From: Rhodobacterales bacterium
GTDB lineage: Bacteria > Pseudomonadota > Alphaproteobacteria > Rhodobacterales > Rhodobacteraceae
DNA length: 11,010 bases
Assembly (NCBI GenBank): GCA_009992615.1
Contig: JAACVA010000015.1
Span: forward strand, 5,424-16,433
Direction of reading: 5' to 3'
Shown here in pieces: positions 6,194-11,010 of this stretch. Position numbers and translations under genes: made by a program. Each line of letters starts with the position of its first letter. Position 1 is the stretch's first letter. Under the pieces are notes generated by a model, which was not told the DNA's origin, searched no databases, and was given only the letters and a program-made list of their open reading frames with translations.

Positions 6194-6222
6194 GTGACAC
6201 AGGCTTTACGGTTTCATGACAA
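6194..6222 (-). promoter_or_regulatory. PHO-box-like array, PhoB binding site upstream of phoU-phoB
   Basis: On the minus strand three 7-mers are spaced by exactly 4 bases: TTGTCAT (6222-6216), CCGTAAA (6211-6205) and GTGTCAC (6200-6194). The PhoB consensus is CTGTCAT repeated every 11 bp, and these match at 6, 4 and 5 of 7 positions. The array begins 14 bp past the phoR stop and points toward phoU-phoB, which suggests PhoB activates its own operon. The -10 element is not clear, and the array is over 300 bp from the phoU start, so a long leader or an intervening small gene is implied. Confidence 0.6.
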
Positions 6223-6236
6223 AATCGCGCAATACG

Positions 6237-7277
6237 TCAGACAAGTGGCAAAAGCACCGAAAATATGCTGCCCTGCCCTGCGGTGCTGGTAATTCGCAGG
6301 CGTCCGCGGTGGCGGCTGACGATATGTTTGACAATCGCAAGGCCCAGCCCGGTTCCGCCCATTTCCCGCGAGCGGTGATTGTCAACGCGATAGAACCGTT
6401 CGGTCAGCCGGGGAATGTGCAGCGGGTCAATGCCTTCGCCCTGATCGTGAACGTCGATCTGCACGGCGCTGGCGCGCATCGACGGTTCCCGCTCGATCAG
6501 GTGGGCGCTCAGCGTCACCATTTTGCCGTCGCCGCCGTATTTCACCGCGTTCTCGATCAGATTGTTGAACACCTGGCGCAGTTGATCCGCATCGCCGACG
6601 ATCTCGGGCAACCCCTCGGCGCCGCTCAGCGCCAGGGTCACGCCGCGTTCCTCGACGAGGGGCGCCATCGACATGACGACCGAGCGCAGCAGATCGCCGG
6701 GGTTCACCCGACCGGTGGGGCGCATCCGCTCTTCGCTTTCCACCCGGCTGAGCGACAGCAGATCCTGCACCAGACGGTTCATCCGCGTGGCCTCGCGCGC
6801 CATGATTGTCAGAAACCGGTCCCGCGCCGCAGGGTCATCGCGCGCCGCGCCCCGCAGGGTTTCGATGAAACCGATCAGCGCGGTCAGGGGCGTGCGCAAT
6901 TCGTGGCTGACATTGGCCACGAAATCGCGGCGCATCTGGCCCGCCTCGTGCATGGCGGTGGTATCTTCAAAGCTGACCAGAATGCCCACCACCCCCTCGG
7001 CCGACAAGGGGGCCGCGCTGGCGATCCAGAGGGTTTCGCGCCCGCCTTCCGAGCCGATGAAATTCGCCCGCATCGGGGCACCGCCCCGCATCACCGCCTC
7101 GATCGCATCCAGGATCATCGGTTGACGCAGGATGGAAACATAATGCCGCCCCTGCGCCCCGGCCCCCAACAGCGCCTTGGCCGCCGTATTGCACACCACG
7201 ATGCGGCTTTCGTTGTCGATGAAGATCGCCGGCGGTTGCAGCGCCGCCAAAACCATCTGGATCGCCTCGATCTGCAT
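6237..7277 (-). CDS. phoR: phosphate regulon sensor histidine kinase PhoR (soluble form)
   Basis: Histidine kinase that phosphorylates PhoB in low phosphate. The 346-aa protein begins with ATG 7277, with GGAG 5 nt upstream. Domains in order: a PAS domain at about 8-105 ('AIFIDNESRIVVCNTAAKAL'); HisKA with His125 in 'FVANVSHELRTPLTALIGF'; and a HATPase domain with N box 'NNLIENAVKYG', G1 'DQGEGI', F box 'RLTERFYRVD' and G2 'GGTGLGLAIVKH'. The N-terminus has no hydrophobic membrane segment, unlike the E. coli protein, so signal input must come through partners such as PhoU rather than a membrane anchor. It lies upstream of phoU-phoB in the same direction, but pstSCAB genes are not between them. 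The identification as PhoR rests on this neighbourhood plus the domain order. Confidence 0.9.
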   Translation of the reverse strand: MQIEAIQMVLAALQPPAIFIDNESRIVVCNTAAKALLGAGAQGRHYVSILRQPMILDAIEAVMRGGAPMRANFIGSEGGRETLWIASAAPLSAEGVVGILVSFEDTTAMHEAGQMRRDFVANVSHELRTPLTALIGFIETLRGAARDDPAARDRFLTIMAREATRMNRLVQDLLSLSRVESEERMRPTGRVNPGDLLRSVVMSMAPLVEERGVTLALSGAEGLPEIVGDADQLRQVFNNLIENAVKYGGDGKMVTLSAHLIEREPSMRASAVQIDVHDQGEGIDPLHIPRLTERFYRVDNHRSREMGGTGLGLAIVKHIVSRHRGRLRITSTAGQGSIFSVLLPLV

Positions 7278-7314
7278 GGAATCTCCATCGGCCGGTCTTT
7301 GCTGTACCTGTGCC

Positions 7315-7344
7315 GGATTGCCGCCGACTTGACGTCAGTGTCAA
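7315..7344 (-). promoter_or_regulatory. weak candidate promoter of phoR
   Basis: A perfect -35-like TTGACA lies on the minus strand at 7344-7339, but the best -10 at 17-18 bp spacing is poor (GCAATC or CAATCC). An 8-bp palindrome TGACGTCA (7330-7337) lies in the spacer. The element may need an activator; no clear PHO box was seen here. Confidence 0.25.
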
Positions 7345-7354
7345 CAGTTATCGG

Positions 7355-7384
7355 TTGAGTTGCATACGGTTCCAGAGTTACAAT
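7355..7384 (+). promoter_or_regulatory. sigma-70-type promoter for the 133-aa plus-strand gene
   Basis: TTGAGT (7355-7360), an 18-bp spacer, then TACAAT (7379-7384). The predicted transcript start near 7391 would leave a leader of about 75 nt before ATG 7465 and excludes the longer ORF starting at 7360. It lies in the divergent gap with phoR. Confidence 0.5.
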
Positions 7385-7464
7385 ATCGCAGAAGCGATGT
7401 TTTACAATCTGTCGGCCCCGCGCCGGAATGTGACACCGCGCCCCTTTTATCAGGTGGTCCCGAC

Positions 7465-7866
7465 ATGACAAAAGATGCCAAGATTGACCAAAGCGCGCTG
7501 AAAACCCAGCACAACACCAGGTCGCAGGCCCACCCCACCTTCCTGTTCGTCGGTGATCCGGTCAACTTGTGCCGCGCCAATTTGCAACTGCCCGTGCCGT
7601 TGCAGATGGATCACTGTCATATCTATGATCTGGCGCACCACCTCAAGGACAGGCCCGATCCCGATATTGTGCTGTCCTTTGCGATCACGCCGCTGTTCGA
7701 CTGCCTGGAATTGGCACAATACCTTTGGACAAAAGGGTTTCGCGGTCGCCAACGCATATTGGGCGCCAATCTTCCCGCCCCCGGAATGATCTGCGCCGAA
7801 GTCAGAATGTCCTGTCCGGGGCTGGATTTCGCCGTGTTTGACCCGAGCGAACTGCGCCGCATCTGA
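7465..7866 (+). CDS. uncharacterised 133-aa protein, possible degenerate receiver-like fold
   Basis: The only convincing plus-strand gene. ATG 7465 is chosen because AGGTGG lies 7 nt upstream; a longer in-frame start at 7360 precedes the predicted transcript start. After a polar N-terminus (1-23), the protein alternates strand-like and helix-like segments: TFLFVGD (25-31), DIVLSFAI (67-74), the helix 'LFDCLELAQYLWTKGF' (77-92), RQRILGANLP (95-104) and GLDFAVFD (119-126). This order resembles a response-regulator receiver in which the acceptor Asp position (after DIVL) is Ser71, and 'ILGANLPAP' replaces the usual T/S and K loops. This is a fold guess, not a family match. It is divergent from phoR and convergent with the PLP enzyme gene; a link to either is not shown. 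There are no membrane segments or signal peptide. Confidence 0.72.
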   Translation: MTKDAKIDQSALKTQHNTRSQAHPTFLFVGDPVNLCRANLQLPVPLQMDHCHIYDLAHHLKDRPDPDIVLSFAITPLFDCLELAQYLWTKGFRGRQRILGANLPAPGMICAEVRMSCPGLDFAVFDPSELRRI

Positions 7867-7880
7867 ACGCGCCGCAGTTC
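7849..7880 (+). terminator. stem-loop at the convergent gene ends
   Basis: GAACTGCG (7849-7856) pairs with CGCAGTTC (7873-7880); after one C-C mismatch CGC/GCG extends the stem around an 8-nt loop. The stem spans the last codons and stop of the 133-aa gene and lies next to the end of the PLP enzyme gene (7888). There is no T-run on the plus side, so it is an atypical terminator or an mRNA-end-protecting hairpin. Confidence 0.4.
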
Positions 7881-7887
7881 CCCCGCC

Positions 7888-9075
7888 TCAGGCGGTCGCG
7901 CGGGCAGCTGCGATGGCGGCCCTGAATTCGTCGATCAGCAGATCCGCCGGTTCAACCCCGACGGACACCCGGAACACCCCCTCGCCCAGCCCCAGTTGCG
8001 CCCGCCGCTCGGGCGACAGTGCCCGGTGCGACGAGGTGGCAGGATGGCTGAGCGTGGTTCCCACATCGCCCAGCGTTGGGGCAAAGGCGATGTTTTGCGC
8101 CGCCTGCACCAGGGCATTTGTCTGGGCCCGCCCGCCTTCGATCTCGAACGTCACCATATTGCCGCCGCGCCCGGCCAGCAGATGCGCAGCGCGGTTGTGG
8201 TCGGGATGATCGGGGCGCATCGGGTACAACACCCGCTTGACCCCCGGCAAGGGTGCAATGGCATCGGCGAGGCGCGCGGCGTTTTCCTCGGCCCGGTCAT
8301 AGCGCAGCTCGAACGAATACAGCCCCCGCTCGGCCAGCCAGCAATCGAACGGGCTGGGCGTCAGGCCCAGCGTCACCGCAGTGCCCAGCATGGCGGCGCG
8401 CACCTGCGCGTCACGCGCGGCGATCCAGCCCAGCGTCACATCCGAATGGCCCGCCAACAGCTTTGTCACCGAATGCAGCACGATGTCGGCGCCATGATCG
8501 AAGGGGCGAAACCCGCGCGGCGTGGTAAAGGTGTTGTCAACGCACAGCAAAATATCCCGGTCGCGGCACAGCGCAGCGATGGCGGGCACATCGGCCACGC
8601 GCAGGGTGGGGTTGCTGACCACCTCGATCAGGATCATCCGGGTGTTGGGCCGGATCGCCGCCGCCATGGCCGCGCCGTCGGTCGGATCGGCCAGCGAGGT
8701 TTCGATCCCAAGACGCGGCAGCTCGGTCGACAGCATCCGCATCGACCGACCATACAACTGATCGCCGCCCAACACATGATCGCCCGCCTTCAGGCAGCCC
8801 AGCATCGCTGCCGTTACCGCCGCCATTCCCGATCCCAGGATAAAACCGCCGCTGGCACCTTCCATTCCGTCGATCTTGGCGGCCAGAACATCGGCGTTGG
8901 GGTGGCCTTCGCGGGCATAGGTATAGCCCTTCGCACGCCCCTCATACTGATCGTCCAGGGCGTCGGGCGACGCGCTGGCATAGACCACCGAGGGTTGCAG
9001 CGGGGTAACGACGGCGCGCGACGAACTGCTGGGCCAGGGGGTGCGGCGCACGATGGTTTTCGGGGTTTCGGACAT
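7888..9075 (-). CDS. PLP-dependent Cys/Met metabolism (trans-sulfuration family) enzyme
   Basis: Member of the cystathionine gamma-synthase / cystathionine lyase / methionine gamma-lyase family, 395 aa, full length. Seen in order: the tetramer phosphate-binding 'YTYAREGHPN' (Tyr53, Arg55), 'LGSGMAAVTAAML' (80-92), Tyr108 in 'QLYGR', 'EVVSNPTLRVADV', Asp180 in 'CVDNTFTTP', the PLP lysine Lys205 in 'HSVTKLLAGHSDV', 'LSHPATSSHRAL' and the C-terminal 'FRVSVGVEPADLLIDEF'. Conserved catalytic residues are present, so it should be active on a sulfur amino acid or homoserine-ester substrate. Which reaction cannot be decided from motifs. ATG 9075 lies 9 nt after the stop of the hexapeptide protein, so the two are probably co-transcribed, without a strong ribosome site of its own. 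Confidence 0.9.
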   Translation of the reverse strand: MSETPKTIVRRTPWPSSSSRAVVTPLQPSVVYASASPDALDDQYEGRAKGYTYAREGHPNADVLAAKIDGMEGASGGFILGSGMAAVTAAMLGCLKAGDHVLGGDQLYGRSMRMLSTELPRLGIETSLADPTDGAAMAAAIRPNTRMILIEVVSNPTLRVADVPAIAALCRDRDILLCVDNTFTTPRGFRPFDHGADIVLHSVTKLLAGHSDVTLGWIAARDAQVRAAMLGTAVTLGLTPSPFDCWLAERGLYSFELRYDRAEENAARLADAIAPLPGVKRVLYPMRPDHPDHNRAAHLLAGRGGNMVTFEIEGGRAQTNALVQAAQNIAFAPTLGDVGTTLSHPATSSHRALSPERRAQLGLGEGVFRVSVGVEPADLLIDEFRAAIAAARATA

Positions 9076-9084
9076 GGGCAGCTT

Positions 9085-9606
9085 TCAGAGTGGGTTCAGA
9101 CCCGCGGCAAACCGACGGGCATTGGCGCGGTATCCTTCGGCGGATTTCAAAAGGCCCGCAAGCGCCTTTTCATCCAGTTGCCGCACCACCTTGCCCGGCG
9201 CGCCCATCACCAGACTGCCATCGGGAATTTCCTTGCCCTCGGTGATCAGCGCCCCAGCGCCGATCAGGCACCCCCGCCCGATCACCGCACCGTTCAGCAC
9301 CGTCGCCCCCATGCCGATCAGCGACCCGGCGCCGATCTTGCACCCGTGCAGCATCGCCTTGTGGCCAATGGTGCAATCGGCGCCGATCACCAGGGGAAAC
9401 CCCATGTCGGTATGCAGCACGCAATTTTCCTGCACATTGCTGCCCTGCCCCACCTCGATCCATTCATTGTCGCCGCGCAGGGTACAGCCGAACCACACCG
9501 AAGCCTGCCCCAGAAGGCGGACAAGCCCGATCAGGTTGGCATCCGGCGCAACCCAGGCATCGGTGGCAATCTCGGGCCTTTGCCCGTCCAGCGAATAAAG
9601 CGTCAT
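9085..9606 (-). CDS. gamma-carbonic-anhydrase-like hexapeptide-repeat protein
   Basis: 173-aa left-handed beta-helix protein of the gamma-carbonic anhydrase / PaaY / YrdA type. Hexapeptide repeats run from about residue 15 to 140 (for example VIGADCTIGHKAMLHGCKIG and LIGMGATVLNGAVIGRGCLI). The three zinc-ligand histidines of the family are present: His65 (VLHTD), His82 (IGHKA) and His87 (LHGC). It is probably a cytosolic trimer. Carbonic anhydrase activity is not assured, since many relatives act as acyl-CoA thioesterases or have unknown function. Start ATG 9606 has GGAGAG upstream and overlaps the gmk stop as ATGA, so translation is coupled to gmk. The PLP enzyme gene follows after 9 nt. Confidence 0.92.
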   Translation of the reverse strand: MTLYSLDGQRPEIATDAWVAPDANLIGLVRLLGQASVWFGCTLRGDNEWIEVGQGSNVQENCVLHTDMGFPLVIGADCTIGHKAMLHGCKIGAGSLIGMGATVLNGAVIGRGCLIGAGALITEGKEIPDGSLVMGAPGKVVRQLDEKALAGLLKSAEGYRANARRFAAGLNPL

Positions 9607-10241
9607 GATCTCTCCTCGAATTCGTCCTGCAAGGCGCGCACATGGTCCAGAAGATCGGGCTGTTGGCTGCGGCGCAGGCGCTCGGCTGTGATGATGGTTT
9701 TCAGGCGGGCTTCGGTTTCGTCCAGATCGTCGTTCACCAGAACATAATCATAGCCATCCCAATGGCTGATTTCATCCCAGCTTTTCTGCATCCGCCCAAT
9801 GATGGTTTCGGAATCGTCCTGGCCGCGGGAAATCAGGCGGCGGCGCAGTTCCGCGATGCTGGGCGGCAGGATGAAGATGGCCAGCGTGTGTTTGCCCAGC
9901 GCCGAATTGCGGATCTGCTGTCCGCCCTGCCAGTCGATGTCGAACAGCACGTCCCGCCCGTCGCGGATCGCCGCCTCGACCGGATCACGAGGCGAGCCGT
10001 AATAGTTGCCGAACACCTGCGCATGTTCCAGCATCTGTTCATCGCGCACATGGCGTTTGAAGGCTTCTTCGCTGACGAAATAGTAATCCGCGCCGTCGGT
10101 TTCGCCGGGGCGCGGTGGGCGTGTGGTGGCCGATACGGAAAACCGCAGCGACGGATCCCATGCCATCAGCCGGCGGGCCAGTGTCGATTTGCCCGCCCCC
10201 GAAGGCGAGGACAGGATGATGAGAAGGCCACGTCGTGCCAA
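9603..10241 (-). CDS. gmk: guanylate kinase
   Basis: Converts GMP and ATP to GDP and ADP in the cytosol; essential for nucleotide supply. The chosen start is TTG 10241, which gives 212 aa beginning MARRGLLIIL, typical of the family, with GGAG 7 nt upstream (in the yicC stop region). The longer frame from GTG 10271 would overlap yicC by 26 bp and has no ribosome site. Motifs: P-loop 'SSPSGAGKST' (11-20), GMP-binding 'SVSATTRPPRPGE' (35-47), 'DYYFVSEEAF' (52-61), 'GNYYGSP' (78-84), 'VLFDIDWQGGQQIR' (98-111) and lid region 'RRRLISRGQDD' (133-143). yicC-gmk adjacency is common in Proteobacteria and supports the call. Confidence 0.96.
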   Translation of the reverse strand: MARRGLLIILSSPSGAGKSTLARRLMAWDPSLRFSVSATTRPPRPGETDGADYYFVSEEAFKRHVRDEQMLEHAQVFGNYYGSPRDPVEAAIRDGRDVLFDIDWQGGQQIRNSALGKHTLAIFILPPSIAELRRRLISRGQDDSETIIGRMQKSWDEISHWDGYDYVLVNDDLDETEARLKTIITAERLRRSQQPDLLDHVRALQDEFEERS

Positions 10242-10245
10242 GGCG

Positions 10246-11010
10246 TTACTCCACGTTCTGAACTTGTTCACGCATCTGGTCGATTGTCGTTTTCAACTCA
10301 AGGCCAAGCCGTGTCAGGGCGGCGTTCTGCGATTTGGAACACAGGGTGTTGGCCTCGCGGTTGAATTCCTGGGTCAGGAAATCCAGCTTGCGCCCCACCG
10401 GCCCGGTTGACGCCAGCAAATCGCGCGCCGCGCCGACATGGGCGTTAAGACGGTCCAATTCTTCGGTGATGTCGGATTTGACCGCGATCAACGCCAGTTC
10501 CTGGGTCACGCGGGCCTGATCCGCGCCTTGCGCGTTGTCCATCACCCGCGCCAAAGCGGCGCGCAACGCGACGGCCATGTGATCGGCGCGACCGGTGCAC
10601 AGGGCCTGTGCCTGACTGGTCAGCTTGGCGATGCGATCAACCTGCGCCGTCAGGATGGCGTACAGCGCCCGCCCCTCGGCGGCGCGCATCGCGTTGAACG
10701 CCGCCAACAGCACCGGAACCTCGGCCAACAACGCCGATTTCAGCGCACCGGTGTCGCGGCTGGTCTCAGCCTGTGCCACGAGGATGCCACGTTGTGACAG
10801 GATGTCGGTGGCGCTGGGGGCCACGATATTCACACCGCGCGCCATTGCCGCCGCTTCGATCTGGGCGATCTGATCGAGGGTGCGCGCCAGGGCGGCGCTG
10901 TCGATGGCCATGTCGCCGCCTGCCGTGCCCCCCATCAGCCGCAGCGAAAGCGTGACAGTGCCGCGCGCCACAAGGCGTTGAACCAGAGGGCGAATATCGG
11001 CCTCTAACCC
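10246..11010 (-). CDS. yicC: YicC/YloC-family endoribonuclease, 5' end outside window
   Basis: The frame is open from the right edge (11010) to TAA at 10246, giving 254 residues; a family member of roughly 290-300 aa would lack about 40 N-terminal residues here. The visible start 'LEADIRPLVQRLVARGTVTL' fits the middle of the YicC N-terminal domain, so GTG 10971 is not the start. The conserved C-terminal domain is clear: 'VGRKLDFLTQEFNREANTL', 'CSKSQNA' and 'LELKTTIDQMREQVQNVE'. YicC proteins are reported as endoribonucleases that affect small RNA turnover and stationary-phase stress. gmk follows after 4 nt in the same direction, so the two are probably one operon. Confidence 0.93.
   Translation of the reverse strand, partial: GLEADIRPLVQRLVARGTVTLSLRLMGGTAGGDMAIDSAALARTLDQIAQIEAAAMARGVNIVAPSATDILSQRGILVAQAETSRDTGALKSALLAEVPVLLAAFNAMRAAEGRALYAILTAQVDRIAKLTSQAQALCTGRADHMAVALRAALARVMDNAQGADQARVTQELALIAVKSDITEELDRLNAHVGAARDLLASTGPVGRKLDFLTQEFNREANTLCSKSQNAALTRLGLELKTTIDQMREQVQNVE

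Noticed and set aside
5904..6197. 97-codon plus-strand frame in the phoR-phoU gap
   Set aside because: Odd composition (many Cys, Trp, His), no ribosome site, no family resemblance, and it faces into phoR. It could not be supported as a gene.
6216..7358. 380-codon open frame on the plus strand
   Set aside because: Mirrors phoR, which has all kinase motifs; the product is a His/Gln/Arg-rich shadow sequence.
7996..9747. 583-codon open frame on the plus strand
   Set aside because: It lies antisense to the PLP enzyme, hexapeptide protein and gmk, whose motifs are complete. It is rich in Gln, His, Arg and Gly with no family motif, as expected for the complement of high-GC coding sequence.
1..11010. 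Search for tRNA, rRNA, insertion sequences, phage genes, toxin-antitoxin pairs, CRISPR arrays
   Set aside because: No transposase or integrase motifs, no regularly spaced repeats, and no tRNA-like cloverleaf or rRNA words were recognised by eye; the gene content looks like stable chromosome.

Overview
The window looks like chromosome of a GC-rich alphaproteobacterium. The protein sequences fit a Rhodobacteraceae (Roseobacter-type) bacterium: a PhoR kinase without membrane segments, the run yicC-gmk-gamma-carbonic-anhydrase-like, and tight overlapping gene junctions. All assignments come from reading motifs; no database search was possible. All convincing genes except one (7465-7866, plus strand) lie on the minus strand, so the order below follows transcription, from high to low coordinates. 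No tRNA, rRNA, insertion sequence, integrase or CRISPR array was seen.

Block 1 (11010-7888) is a tightly packed housekeeping run. It holds the end of a YicC-family gene (cut by the right edge), guanylate kinase gmk (probable TTG start 4 nt after yicC), a gamma-carbonic-anhydrase-like hexapeptide-repeat protein whose start overlaps the gmk stop, and a PLP-dependent Cys/Met metabolism enzyme. It meets a convergent 133-aa plus-strand gene of unknown function that may carry a degenerate response-regulator receiver fold. A stem-loop lies at the convergence.

Block 2 (7384-4438) is phosphate signalling: a soluble PhoR histidine kinase, a 356-bp gap, then phoU and phoB. The pstSCAB transporter genes that commonly lie between phoR and phoU in relatives are absent from this spot. 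A three-half-site PHO-box-like array with exact 11-bp spacing lies 14 bp past the phoR stop and points toward phoU-phoB, suggesting autoregulation. A strong bidirectional-type terminator follows phoB.

Block 3 (about 4437-1) is a solute uptake and metabolism locus: a periplasmic branched-chain-amino-acid-type (Peripla_BP_6) binding protein, an intergenic terminator or attenuator, an iron-alcohol-dehydrogenase-fold protein that appears to have lost the metal ligands and glycine-rich motifs of the family, a cupin-AraC regulator, and a LivH-type permease running off the left edge. The substrate cannot be read from the sequence. The locus has features suggesting its own control circuit: a 19-bp sequence shared (16/19) between the region upstream of the binding-protein gene and the region upstream of livH, a cluster of palindromes in front of the AraC gene, and a possible 19-codon leader ORF overlapping the livH start codon. 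The most unusual items are the metal-ligand-less dehydrogenase-like protein in a transporter locus, the pst-less phoR/phoUB arrangement, and the regulatory repeats and palindromes.
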